From Acorus gramineus (taxonomy: Eukaryota; Streptophyta; Magnoliopsida; Acorales; Acoraceae): 64,000 bases of DNA. Positions 46,301 through 59,041 of the stretch are shown piece after piece. The notes beneath the pieces are model-generated. The model did no database searches. It was given only the letters and a program-made list of their open reading frames with translations, and had not been told where the DNA came from. Numbering within the stretch: position 1 is the first letter of the stretch; each line of letters starts with the position of its first letter. The stretch spans positions 10,829,670 through 10,893,669 of the forward strand of contig CM060856.1 in NCBI GenBank assembly GCA_030737835.1, given 5' to 3'. Position numbers and translations under genes: made by a program.

Positions 46301-49300
46301 AGAAAGCGGGGTTTGGAACCTAAGTTGGATACTTACAAAAGTCTACTTGCGGCCTGTGGCAAGCAACAGCTGTGGGAACAGGCAGAAGGGCTTTTTGAAG
46401 AAATTCGGTCGAGGGGATTCAAATTAGACCGTTCTGTTTACCATACAATGATGAAAATTTTCAGGGATTCGGGGGATCATACGAAGGCCAAGAATATGCT
46501 TTGCCTGATGAAGGAGGCTGGGGTGGAACCTTCTGTTGCCACCATGCATATCCTCATGGTTTCATATGGCACCGCCAGGAAACCTCAGGAGGCAGAGAAT
46601 GTGCTCAATAGCTTAAAGACTTCTGGATTGGAGCTCAGCACATTAACTTACAGTTCTGTAATTGATGCATATCTCAAGAATGGAGATTATAGTATAGCAA
46701 TCAAGAAGTTGATTGAGATGAGGGAAGAAGGCACGGAACCAGACCATATGATATGGACATGCTTTGTAAGGGGTGCAAGTTTGTGCCAGCAAAGCGATGA
46801 AGCAATGCTTCTTTTGGGTGCACTACGTGACACAGGGTTTGACCTTCCACTGAGGTAGAGTCCGGATTTGGATATTCCCAGAAAAATCTTTGAGATTTTA
46901 TTTTAAAGCTTCACGTCTGTGAATATAAAAGGGGCTGCATTCTTGAGAATAAATAGATTACACTTTTCATATTTGACCATCTAAAACAAATGTAATCCCC
47001 TCCAACCAAGAGTGAACATACCTATAATTATCAAATATATATATATTTTTTTCATCCAACAATATTAGCCATTTGACCTTGCCTGTTAAATCTTTTTGTC
47101 TGCCTTTTAGACTTCTGGTGGAAAAAGCTGACTCACTTGTTGGGGAGTTGGACATTCTTCTTGAGCAGCTAGGATCCATAGAGGAGAATGCATCCTTTAA
47201 CTTTGTCAATGCTTTGGAGGATCTCCTATGGGCATTTGAGCGTAGGGCCACAGCCTCATGGTTGTTTCAATTGGCAATCAAGAAAAATGTTTACAGGCAT
47301 GATGTTTTTAGGTAATTATCTTTTACTCGTGCTCTTGCTTCTGTGGATTTTAGGCTCATGATTGCATGCTAAATTAAATATCCTGTATGTGTATGGCTAT
47401 TTCATCTCACGTGTTAGGGGAATATGAGATATCCCTTTGCTCATGTCGGTTTATGTCGAAGATAATGCCTCTGTTCTGTTATCACTTATCACTTAAAGGT
47501 TAAAAAGATATTACATAGAGGGTCCGCATATAGTGGGGTGTTGGGTGGGGTGCTTTTGTACTGGATACAGTATGGATATTCTACATTTTTTATGGAAAAT
47601 GACAGCTTTCAAGACTCAAACCCTGGAAGTTGTCCCAATCACATTACCATTACTCCAATCAAAGACTTCTTTCTACTATCATGTAATATTTCTATTTCTG
47701 ATTTCTGGTTTGGTGGTCTTACTATCAGATGCATTATCTTTTCTTTCCTATTGAACTACAAGCAACTCAGTATTTGCCTTTCATCCCATGCTAGGCTGAA
47801 AGTCTTTGAATAATCTCAGATGCAGAATAAAAAATGGGTTAACATAGATGTTTCTTAAAATTACATTGGAAAGAGGAAACCTAAAAAGTGAGGATTCTTG
47901 TGAATGCGTTTTCCTAACAGATCCTAGGATGTTTGTGTTGCTCTGAATTTCTGTATTCCTATAATAAAAAACCAGATTTACATTAATATAGCAAATGAGA
48001 TTTTTACCCCATGCATGCCATGATATTGCTAGTTAATCCACTCTTCAACATACACTTTATTTTATTTGTATTTATCCCGTCCTGAATGATTTCCCCCTAC
48101 CCATAATGTAGTATAATATTTGATGTTTCTTTTAAAATTCATGCGCCATAACTCATGGTGCAGGGTTGCGGACAAGGACTGGGGAGCTGATTTCAGGAAG
48201 CTTTCTGCTGGAGCAGCTCTTGTTGGTCTTACACTATGGCTTGACAGCATGCAAGCAAGTTTCTCTTCCCAAATTCTGTTAATTTTCACATCTAGACTGC
48301 TTATCCCATGAACTTCATTATTCATCTACAATAACTAGAAATGATGGCATGTCGAAGGCAAATGTTAGGGGCAATCAATCTTGCTGTCCCTAACATGTTT
48401 TTTTTTTTTTTCAATATATACACTCGTCTGGTGAAGTACATACCTTTACGAAAAGTGAAGTATACATTGAATGAATTGAATGCATACATTTCGGCATTTT
48501 CCTAATCTAGTATATACTAGCCTAACCTAGTATATACTATGTTCGGGAAAGGTGGAGACTGTAAGAATGACTGAGTGTATTAGCACCCCTTTTCAAATGA
48601 AAAGTATTTCATGGATGTCTTGAGTTCATGGAATATGGCCCATAGCCTTTTTTTTTGGGTGCCAATGTCAACCTATTTTGCCACCACTGATATGCTTTCC
48701 ATCATAGATGAGAGTGAACAGATCATGGCTAAATTAATGCTCCTTAGAAGAGGATGAGTATACCTTAATGTGCTATGGAGATGACCTATTATGTGAACTA
48801 TGGCATGATTGAATTCATTATGCAAGTTTCAAATTGTTGGAAACAGGCTGTATTGATATTATAGTTGGTTCCTCCGAAAGCTAGATGCATTTGTTTATTC
48901 AACATGTCTTGCACACTGAATTCTGTGTATTAAAATATGTTTGTTTAACAGCAGTATTTTTTCTGTAACAGGATGCATCGTTACAGGGTTTGCCTGAATC
49001 GCCAAAATCTGTTGTGCTAATAACAGGGACTGCTGAGTACCACATGGTTTCATTGAATAACACATTGAAGGCATATCTTTGGGAGATGGGGTCACCATTT
49101 CTACCATGTAAAACTCGTAGTGGTCTCCTTGTAGCAAAATCTCACTCCCTGAGGATGTGGCTAAAGGACTCTTCTTTCTGCATGGATCTTGAACTGAAAG
49201 ATGCCTCATCTCTACCCAAATCAAATTCTATGTGTCTCACCAATGGATATTTTATGAGAGCTGGTCTTGCCCCAGTCTTCAAGGATATACATGAACGATT

Positions 49301-49496
49301 GGGACAAGTTAGACCTAAGAAATTTGCACGGTTGGCTCTACTGTCAGATGAGAGCAGAGACAAGGTCATAAAAGCTGATATAGAAGGTCGAAAAGAGAAG
49401 CTGGAGAAGATGAAAAAAGGAATTGTGAATCCACGGAAGCCAACCAAATTTCGCAGAAGGAAGTTTTTGAGAAGACAGCATCAACCACAGATTTAG
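43379..49496 (+). CDS. EMB1270: EMB1270-like P-class PPR-SMR protein
   Basis: Plastid pentatricopeptide repeat protein of 1430 residues. Four exons: 43379-46854, 47111-47311, 48164-48254, 48972-49496; introns 1 and 2 are GT-AG and intron 3 appears to use a GC donor (CAA|GCAAGT). After a Pro/Ser-rich N-terminus come a conserved block (SRASPSVRWPHLKL; RVKKMNKLALKRAKDWRERV), then about 25 P-type repeats (for example YNTIIAACADPEEAGAVRAD, YNALISVHSRRGEAGEAMRL) up to about residue 1160, and a C-terminal SMR-like region (DWGADFRKLSAGAALVGLTL; VVLITGTAEYHMVSL) with a basic tail. It is co-linear with Arabidopsis EMB1270 (At3g18110, 1440 residues), an embryo-essential factor for splicing of chloroplast group II introns. 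The ATG at 43379 is the first in the frame. GC content is very high over the first kilobase and drops steadily, so long antisense frames appear but are shadows. Confidence 0.95.
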
Positions 49497-51069
49497 TAAG
49501 TTGGCGGAAAACTCAGTAATATATTATCAGGATGCTTTCTGTTGTGTTATTGATAAACATATCTTTGACCAAATTCATCCCCTTCGGGACAACTCGGCAA
49601 TGGAAGGCACCACAATTGCACGGTTGATGCTTGTCCATGAGCCAGGGAATCACAAAATTGCTCTTAAAACACATCAGCCTTCCACCAATTGCTACTGAAT
49701 GATTTGACTGAGCATAGCAATAATGGCAAGCATTGCCTGCTTGAAACTAGAGTAAATTCGTGGACTATATGGTGGTTTCAACTTGATACTACACAGAACC
49801 TCTGCTTCGAACTTGTAAGGATATTTTCGCATCTCTGACCTGTTTAATTATTATTGTGATGTCGGTAGGACACTGTTTGATTAAAATATTTGGTTCTGAC
49901 TTTTTAACTAGAGTAAATTCGTGGACTATATGGTTGTGACTTGTTTAATTATTAAAATATTACACATAACTAGGTGGATGAAAAATTTGCCTATCAAAAT
50001 CTCTGATCTAGGTCACACTGTTTCACTTAATTTCAGAAGTCATATTTGTTTTTGTACTTCCAATTAATATAAAAAAATGCCGTGTAAAACAATGTTGTCT
50101 CTGGTAATATCATTAATGGGCTTAAAATCATCTATTATTTATGCTAACTAATTGGTTGATTCATTGGTCTCACTTTTTGCAGAAATAACAGCGGAGGTTT
50201 GGGACTTTGACAGTTTGACTAAAGTCTTGTTTCCACTGAAATGACCACCCTGAGGTTATTTGAATCTTCTATGAAGTGAAAAGGACTGCAACCTTCTGCT
50301 GTCATGTAAAAAACCCCAGTTGCAACTGAGGGTTTTGTGCACCTTCAAGATGTCATTTCCCGTCTCGATGGTCCAACAGAGCAGGCCTCTCTCCAACTGT
50401 GGATTTGTGGGTATGCTTGTCTATAATTTCTTGTATGAGGCTGCAAATATCAGTATATTTGAAATATGATCTTTGATTTTTCAAAGGAGACTCATTGTTC
50501 TTTAAGGTAACTATTTTGCCCATGTGGTGTAGATGCGAGTTAATAGCTTAGTTTGCTGTTTCTGAAGTCAGACCTGCATATGGGGCTGAATTGAACTCTG
50601 ACAGGATTGTTTTTTTTACTTTCATGAATATCTTTTGTTCATTATTTTTCAGGTGACATTCCCAATAATAAATTAAATAGAAAGTTATTGTTAATTCCTC
50701 GTGATTTTTTCTTCTTGTCTATAATGTAGTTTCTTATATCAGTTCAAGATAAACAGTATAAGATTTCTGATGCCCTTGAGTTTTAGAATGTCCAATGCGA
50801 ACCACACCAGAAGAATTCCTTTCACCACTTATTCTCACTAATGATTGTCACATTGAACCTACTGTTCTTTCTATTGATGATACTCATTTAAATGTCTTGC
50901 AGAGTTCTTTTTCAAAAGTTATATCCTATAAGCATACGTACATCAATTACTAGGGTTCAAATATCCCCAGAAGGAGCTGTGTTCTGCTTCATGAACAGTA
51001 AAGAGAATAACAACAAAACCTCATCAAGACTGAATACAAAAAGTTCTTCTACATCCACACAGCACAGGC
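49497..51069. other. Convergent 3' flanks of EMB1270 and ROPGEF
   Basis: 1.57 kb between two genes that end toward each other. A 27-bp perfect repeat (CTAGAGTAAATTCGTGGACT...) occurs at 49747-49773 and 49908-49934, each followed by a GACYTGTTTAATTATTA block, a small partial tandem duplication. No gene is supported. Confidence 0.5.
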
Positions 51070-54000
51070 TCAGGCTGCTCTGATCATGGTACTAGATTCA
51101 TTATCAGTGAAGCTTTCCTCGAGAACCTTAGCCTTATCAGACTTGGTAGAGCGGCCATCAACCATGTCCATCTGACTTATGAGCGAGCTTCTTATGTGAC
51201 CAGGCGGAGTTTCAAAAATTCCAGCGAGATAAACATCAGAGGAGAGGTCAAACTTGAGAGTGGCCACTGGGGTGCTGGGCTTGGTCAAGTCATCCTCTTG
51301 TAGTATCTCACCTATCCTCGACAGAATGCTGAATGCCAAGCTTCCGAGGACTCTTGAGTATGCTTCAATGATTGAATGTCCAACATCCTGCTTGAAAGAC
51401 CACCACAGACATTCATTCAGAGAAAATAGTGAAAGTGTATTACAACCATGAACATATAGTTACCTGATTGAGATTTACCTTATTGTAGTGAACTCTAGTG
51501 ACATCAAGGAAGGTTGGTGGAAGGTTTGGGAATATGTTTTTCAGCTGCTGCAGAAGCACTTCTGCTCTATCTGACAAATTTCCCATCCTGTCATGATCTA
51601 ACCTAGCATCCCTTACATAGGACCATGGGTTCCACAATGGTGACCTTGTGTTGGCACCATCAGACACCCTCTGTTTCCATGCAAACACAGCAGTCTCCAA
51701 TTTATTTACAGTCAAAAGGACAGCATGCTCACTCTTTAAGGAAAGCAAACTCAAGATTTCCTCCATGGAGCTCCACCTTGATGTCAAGACCTTGTATACA
51801 TCTTCACCCAAACTACCTTTGCCTGACTGTGGAGAATCAAGAAGAAAATCATCAACACACTCATTGAAGATACATCAAATGGAGAGCATATTATTGACCG
51901 GGTAGCTCAGGTTGATAAGCATCAATGTAAATGAACGGCAAATGTGTTTATAAAAATCAATCACTTGCCTTTGGAAGGGCATGCCCAATGGAAACCGGGA
52001 CGGGCATTTGGAGGAGGACATTCTCATTGATGGATTTGGTAGCCTTAAGGACTTGATGAACGAAGTTGCCTTGGAAGGCCAGCCTCTTCCTCTGGGAGGC
52101 CGAGAGGCCTGATGCAGGCACTCTGGGAGACGGGAGCCACCACTTCTTGTTTGGACGAGTCAGTCCTTCAGTTCTGCTTCCATTTTCTTCGTACCAGAAC
52201 TCAGTATCCACCATTGAGTCCAGTACTCCCTGCATTAAAACCATTGATATTGATATGAACAGTAAAAACTAGGTCACATAGTGAGATTATCCAAAAAATG
52301 GAACCGTGAATCATGAGAAATGAATTCACATACTATGAGCATGGAGTCTAGCTTTTGGAGAGCCGGGAGGTTCACATGGACATCTGAACGGGCTTTTGGA
52401 GTCATTATCTGCATTGGAAAAATGCAATCTCAAAATTCGGTCTTCAGATATACTATACTATACTACAGTTAAATGCCTACCTCCAGAATCCGGCCATTGT
52501 CGCCAATCTGCTTGGCGGGGACCAACTCAACCATGTAATTGGTAGGGGAGAGAAGCCAATCCATTTCTCTTCTCCATCTGCTCTTCCTATCCTCTGACAA
52601 TGGCTCCAACTTCCACAGCTCCCCAAAAACAGTTGCTAACAGTATAGAGCAACCAATTCAAATAGCAGCACAAGATTATTCTCTCTGGATTTATAAACTG
52701 ATAAATTTCATTTTTTTCAGTACCTGAGAGGTTTGTTATGGCATTTGACAAAACCAATGCTGTGCTGATCCCCTTGCATCCTCCCGAAATGTCATCACCC
52801 AACAAAAGCCTGGAAAACTTTTCCTTCATGTCTGAGACCTGCATGGTGTAAATCGGTTTACCTCTACAAGCCGAGAAACTCTGCTGGGGGCTGGAGAAAG
52901 TGCTTCCCTCCTCCTCCCACTTGTCCAAGCCGTGCTCATCCTGTTTGTTCACCAGCCACTGGGAGGAGAACGAGCCAAATGCATCCTTGCTTGAAGAGCA
53001 ACTTGTATTGTCTTCTTCATCCAATGAATCGGTGGCTTCCCTGCTCGTCCCGCTATCATTCTCATAAGAGTAGCTACTGCGGATGCAGCTCTCAAGGCCA
53101 CCATATGACATCAGCCCTGGAAAGAGTTTCCATGGCAACAGCTTAAAAGCAGAATAAAGACATCCCATGTTGTGCCTCAGATTTACACATACTTTAGAAG
53201 GTATGGACCATATATTTTAGGGGAAAAGAAAAGCTTGCTAGGCTTTCTAGTTTTTAGAGTATTATGATATTGCTTGCTTGTCCATTAACGAAAGGTTGTG
53301 TATGAACATCAAATATAAAACCATAATATTAAGTATGCCACAAGTGGTTATTCCATTGAGCTTCTTTACTTTCCTTAATGTTAGAAGTGGTTTTTCCAGT
53401 AGCAGTGATATATTGCATTTTATTTTACATAAACAACATTGTGGAGTGCATCTAAACCTAATGTCAGGAAACGATTGCAATTTTTTTCGGTTTCTGATTT
53501 CTCGGGCTAACACATTTATGAACTGGGTGGAAGTTCAGCAGGGTATAATAAAGAACTCTGCTATATGACTGCAATTTCTGCTGCTTCTGTCAAAGGTAGA
53601 GAAGCCATATTTGACGAAATGTCTTTCCTACAATAAAGGGATGTTCCTACCAGGTCCATTCAACCAAAAGGTATAGCTGTTTGATCTACAAAAGTGGTCT
53701 TTATATGGAATTTATATTCCCTGCAGTAAATAAAGTGGGCCTTTTCACATTGTTTCAACTCTAAAACGAAAGTAAAAAAAAAAAAAACATCACAAGGGGG
53801 TTTTCCTTTTCTATTGACTGCCTTTATCTTGGTGATTCAATATAAAAGCAGACCAAACAAAAGAAAACTCATGAGCCAACAAAAAGTCTCCTTGCACTAC
53901 AGACCTACAGTAACTGCACATGCCCTTGCCCTGAAACTGATCCCCCCTTCCTTACCCGTGAATCCATCTCACTGCCCCCAGGAGAAAGCATTTAATAAAA

Positions 54001-54627
54001 ACAACAAATGAGATATTTGCATTAATTTTGGCATTTTTTTAAAGAAGATTATACTCAGGTCAGGTCGATCTAGCAGTCACTTTTACAAAGTAATAAAAAC
54101 ATGATATTTATATATTTATATTTATCTAATAAATTTCATGCTTTCACAAGAAGTTAAATTGAGTTGAGAGAAACCATTCAAACTGTTCCAATATATATAG
54201 TTTAATTAAAAAAAAATTATTTCAAGTTTTGGTTCAAATTTTTTTGAACTTCCTTTGTTTTTATTTTAAAAAATTTAAAGCCTAGAAAAAGTGAACTGTG
54301 CAAACAATTCAACAAACATAAGACATTTTAAGAAAAAAATAAAATGTCTGTGGGACCCAGCTTTTAAACCGACGTAAAAGCTTATAAATGCGTTTTTATT
54401 CGAGGTCACGATTTCACAACAACTCAACAGAGCAACATCAGATCTCGCAATCAATACGCGAGATACGATTCTGATGACAAAGGAGGAGAAAAAAAAAAAA
54501 AATGGTGGAGAATTCAGGCAGAGGTGATCGACGGTCAAGATTTGTTTAATATGGACTTACCATCATTATTATTGTCGAAGTCGAGGCTGATCTCCCTGTT
54601 TCGGCGACAACAGATCAGCGACCGCAT
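51070..54627 (-). CDS. ROPGEF: ROP guanine nucleotide exchange factor (PRONE domain)
   Basis: RopGEF, 538 residues, activating plant ROP/RAC small GTPases at the plasma membrane in polarity and receptor-kinase signalling. Seven minus-strand exons: 54627-54561, 53116-52724, 52635-52481, 52408-52334, 52229-51969, 51826-51479, 51387-51070; all join in frame. Intron 5 appears to use a GC donor (CCAAAG|GCAAGT), because only that border gives the family sequence [15 protein letters not shown]. The variable N-terminus is Ser/Glu-rich; the PRONE domain covers about residues 115-480 ([62 protein letters not shown]). The short first exon encodes [18 protein letters not shown], whose Cys pair next to basic residues could be a lipidation site (inference). 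The tail after PRONE is short. Which of the several ROPGEF paralogues this is cannot be told by eye. Confidence 0.94.
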
Positions 54628-55383
54628 GATCGGTGAACCCCTCCTCTTCTGCTATCCTATTCATTCATCCATGTTTGGATGACATTTCATCCACAGATAC
54701 ACCCCTTTTGTCAGTATAGCGAAAAAAACAAAAAGACACAAAATCTTCAAACTTGTTGATAAAAATATGGACCCAAAAGATAATTTGAAAAGTGAAGAGG
54801 AATTAAAAAATGGCGACCAAATAGACGGGAGAGAGGTCCCCTTCGAAGCAAACTTCAGAGTGCGTTATGAGAAGAAAAAAAAATTCTTAGTCACGCTTTT
54901 GTTAAAGAAATGAAGAACTTGCCTTTGGAAACAAAAGGAAAAGACATCAAGATATTGCATTTTAGAGATAAGTAAGATCGAAAAAGAAAAAGGAAACCAA
55001 TTAAAAGCTAATCTTTTCAGATATTGAAATCCCAAAAATAAAAAAGAAAAAAAAGTCAACTTTTTGGCAATGGAAGAGAGGAGGGATATACCTCCAGGTG
55101 AAGCTTTGGACGTCAAATGTGATGATCCTTCTTTTGCTTCTTTGGATTCTTTTTTCAAGATAAACGCACACAGTGAGAGAGCAGACAGTGCTCTGTCTCT
55201 CTCTCTGTCTCTCTGGCTTTGCTTTTTTTAAAGAGTGATAGAAGTCACTCTATCTTTGTATGTGTTGTTTTTATTCATCTGAGATTCGAAAAGAAGGTTG
55301 TTTGAAGCGTAAATAACGGAGTAGAGTGGGATTGGGTCGGGTGAGGTCAGCAGAAGCGGCGGATTCCGGAATTCAAAATTAAG
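54628..55383. promoter_or_regulatory. ROPGEF 5'UTR and promoter
   Basis: DNA upstream of the minus-strand ROPGEF start. A (CT)n tract at about 55190-55215 (GA repeat on the gene strand) may mark the core promoter or 5'UTR. The 81-codon frame at 55228-55473 (minus) has no recognisable relative and partly covers the duplicated block described next; it is not called as a gene. Confidence 0.4.
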
Positions 55384-55543
55384 TTCACAGTGGAGGGCCT
55401 CTCGGGTTCGTCCGTATTGTTCTGGATCCATATCGAACGGTCGATAGGGCTTTGCCTCTGGAACCGAGCCCACAATTCTTTCTTTCTTTTTGGCCTTTTC
55501 TATTCTGTTATTTTCTTCGGTTTCTATTCCAAAATTTTACTTT
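55384..55543. repeat. ROPGEF-upstream duplicated block, copy A
   Basis: About 160 bp beginning TTCACAGTGGAGGGCC and including GTCCGTATTGTTCTGGA and ATTCTTTCTTTCT, repeated in the same orientation as the split copy B further right. Confidence 0.8.
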
Positions 55544-55912
55544 AACCCCAACCAACCCCCGGCCCCCAAACACTGACTTTTTTTTTAAGTATGTGTAACC
55601 CCTTAAAAATTATTTATATAAATTTAAATAATTATTTAAATTAAATTTTTATTAACAAATAATAAATATTTTGTGAATATTTTTTCACTTGACTGAAATC
55701 ACAATATATTAATATCCCTTATAATATGTTAAAATATAAAAAAACTCTTTATAAATGATGATTTTTTTTCTTCTGAATGGATTACAAAATCATATTTATA
55801 GAGGTAAAATCGTCATTTATAAAAAAATTATGTATTTTTTTACATTGTAGAGTAATTTTGGTGTCTTGTGTTTTCAGTTAGGGTTAATCAAACAGAACAT
55901 AGGTCATATGGA

Positions 55913-56550
55913 TTTACAGTGGAGGGCCTTTCGGGATTTGTCCGTATTGTTCTGGACCCTTAGGCCTTGTTTGGGCCGTTTCACATTGGGATAAGGGGCC
56001 AGGGTAAAGAAATAATTGGGTTAAATCATATGTTATCGCATATGGCATAAAAAAAGAGATAAAACATGGATAATTGTCGGTATTTTAAGAGAAACAATAA
56101 GAATATTTTGTTATATGTAAAATGTGGAATAGATTTTATCTCAATTTTTATCCTCATTTTCTAAAACATAGATAACATTTATGACTGACCTTAAAAAAAA
56201 AAAAAATTCATAAAATCAAACCAACAATATTAATGTCCTTTAATAAAAATGGTAGACATGGTGTTTTTAATTTTTTTTTAAGTTATCCTATATTTTTCAT
56301 CATGTGATCCAAATGCAAAGTGAATGATAAAAACACTAAAAAAATAGGGATAACAAAATGCATTATCAAATGTAAATATGGATAAAAATAATTATTTTTT
56401 TATGTTCATATATTAGACTAACTTATTCTAAATATTTATTTCTTTACCAAATAATGGCTTGCCCTTGGAACCTAGCCATAATTCTTTCTTTCTCTGTGGC
56501 TTTTCTATTATGTGTGATTTTCTTCGGTTTCCATTCTGAAGTTTTACCTT
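55913..56550. repeat. ROPGEF-upstream duplicated block, copy B (interrupted)
   Basis: 55913-55960 and 56456-56550 match the two halves of copy A; about 20 bp of copy A are missing at the junction, where a 495-bp insert lies. Confidence 0.75.
55961..56455. mobile_element. MITE-like insert within duplicated block B
   Basis: AT-rich 495-bp sequence absent from copy A. Its left end reads TAGGCCTTGTTTGGGCC, in the style of Tourist-type MITEs, and the reverse complement of its right end has a weak match (GCCATTATTTGG). No clean target duplication could be assigned, so borders are approximate. Confidence 0.5.
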
Positions 56551-56821
56551 TCTACGCTTGCCAAGTGAAATACATAATGAGATTTGCTATATTTTGTTTT
56601 TGAAAAAGTGATTTAAAAAAAAAAAATTGGTTGAGGGAATGTTTCTAAACACAACGCTCATTTTTTTTTAAGAAAGGTTATATTCATTTTTATTTATAAA
56701 TTTTTTGACCATCCACGAACATTTTGATTTTTTTAAAATATAAAATATAATTCTTTTAAAAAAAAATGAAAATTATTGTATGAATTGAAATTTATAAATA
56801 TATGTGTTTTTTAAATTTGTC

Positions 56822-57089
56822 TGCGCTTTTTTTTAAAATGCTATTGGGATTTCTAATACATGGACGGACAGCGAAGGCCGCACGACCCAAAATGAATGAC
56901 TTGCTTTTCGTTGACAATCCAAAATGTTCTTGTTCTTGTTATTTGCATAAACACTCTCGTATGGACCGTTTTCAATGAAATGAAAAGCAGAGGTTATTCC
57001 AGATCCAAAATGTAAATAATTCAAGAGCGTGCAACAATGTCAAAATTTGCGTACAGAACAATTTTGTTGTTGGGTGCATTTCATTTTTT
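56822..57089. repeat. Dispersed 270-bp duplication, copy 1
   Basis: Shares long blocks with 59042-59315 in the same orientation: TCTAATACATGGACGGAC, GCACRACCCAAAATGAATGA, AATGAAATGAAAAGCAGAGG and TTATTCCAGATCC. It has no terminal features of a known transposon. Confidence 0.8.
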
Positions 57090-59041
57090 GGGGGAAAAAA
57101 AAAAAAAAAGAAAGCCCAATATTTGACCTTGTTTAGAAAAAAAAGTTTGAAGCCTGCTTGGATTTGCAGTGGGACGGATTTTGTAATGGGGAACTCCACA
57201 GAACAAGATTGCAGATCCAAACAAAAAAATTGTATATGCATTTACAACTAAAAACCTGCGTTGATAAGCACAAAAATGTTTGTGTTTGAGACGCACAAAA
57301 GACAATGATTTTATAATGCCAGTTGCTTTACCCAACACGAAGTGAGTTTTTTTGAAATTACAGGAAGCTGAATTTCTCAACCTTGTCTTTACACAGAAAA
57401 ATGTTATAGTTAAATTAAAAGTTGTAGATATTTTTTTTATAAAAAGTGACTAAAAAGTAAAAGTTAGTTTTTTTCATCATATGTGGAGAGAAATTTTTTT
57501 TTTTACAAATTTAATTTTAAACTCAGCGAGTCTAGGCTAGACTGGCCCGAAATAAAAAAAACCAGAATCAGGCCCTACCCAAGGGGTTGCGGGCCGGGCT
57601 CAGGCTTGTGTCACAAATGGACCTCAAATTCCCTCCAATTTTTTTTTGAGAGCTTTTCAAAGGCCTATTGACCGGGCTCGTGACAGGCTTATGGGCCTGC
57701 CCAAACAGGCTCAGTTTAAGAGGGCCTATGGGTTGGGGTCGGAATTAAAAGTGAGGCCCGAGCCTAGCTCGTCTCCTGAATGAGTCAGGGTCGGACTTAT
57801 AGGCTTCAGAACAAATGATGATGATCCTTAATCCCAATTTGCCCATCGTTACGACTTGTGCGAGTCAAGCATATACCCGGGTGATATTGGATTATTCACT
57901 TCTGATAGTTATACTAGGATAGATAATAATTCTGACTGAATAAGCAATTTTTTGTTTGGTTGCATTTTCTGTTATTCTCATTGGAAAACGTAAAAATGAT
58001 TTTTTTGTTGTTTGGTTAATCTTGGATAAAGTGATGATAAATGGTTGATAAGAGATAAATAAAAGTTTATGACTTTTTAAATGACAACTATACCCCTGGG
58101 AATAGTGTGAGAAATGTATGATTGATTTGATAGATGTGACAATTTTTGAAATCTGTGTGAGACTGTTAGGTGAGATAAATTTTTTAAAATGACAGAGAAG
58201 GGTATTTTTATCCATTGACATAGATAAGGCCTGATAAACAATTCTAACATTTCCTTAGAATAGTTATCAGGCCTTATCCTAGCTTATCTAGACATAACTA
58301 TCAGGGTTTATTCTGTCAAAACAAACAACTTTTTTTTACTATTCTCCTGTATTCTTCCTTATTCTGGGTTTATTTCTCACGCCATACGGTGGCATAATGT
58401 TTTTTCTTTAAAAAATAATGGGTATCCTTTACCTCTTTATGGGATACGAGGGATGCTAATTGATTAATCTGAAGCTCGATTTGTCTCAAACAGAAAATGT
58501 TACCCTTATAAAGCTTGGCACCTTTATTAATTAATTACCAGCGAAGAGAAGAGAAATATGTACATTCGACCTCCTTTTCTTTTTCCACTTCTTGTTCTCT
58601 TTTCTCCTGTATATATATATATATATATATAGTGATGAGTTTCTCTGTGATGGAACATAAATTCCTGTGACAAATCGGGAGTGTGCTATGAAGTGGACAC
58701 ACTATCCCAACTCGTAACTCGTAAGGATAATGTGTCCAATGTCTGCCTATATATGTGGCACACAATCAAGCATGCCACGATGACCATGTCAACCATTATC
58801 AATATCTGAGCAAGCCTCTTCTCTAATGTCTTGGTTAACCTAATTTGAAAAATGAAAACCCTACACGCAAGGTACGTGAGTACGTCTAGCACTATGTACA
58901 ACTTTCCTAATTCCAAAAGGAAATTGGATGCAAAACGATAATTAAAAAGGTGATGGAAAGGAACTGATAATACACACACAAAAGAATCTCCCACTCAGCT
59001 ATCAATTATTGTGTATATATATATTGTATATATATATATAT
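57090..59041. other. Gene-free DNA between the 270-bp duplicates
   Basis: No gene is supported. 57520-57800 is rich in GGCCC/GGGCC phrases, like a degenerate hAT MITE related in style to 24651-25099. About 57900-58310 has inverted ends: CTGATAGTTAT with AGGATA on the left, and the reverse complement of the right end has CTGATAGTTATGTCTAGATA then AGGATA; TTATTC lies outside both ends, so it may be another MITE. A (TA)n run lies at about 58610-58631, with a second near 59011-59042. Confidence 0.45.

Noticed and set aside
55228-55473. 81-codon minus-strand frame upstream of ROPGEF
   Set aside because: No homology, lies in duplicated upstream DNA and the frame is not kept in the other copy.
58610-58631. 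(TA)n run as a promoter TATA region
   Set aside because: Simple microsatellite with no gene nearby.
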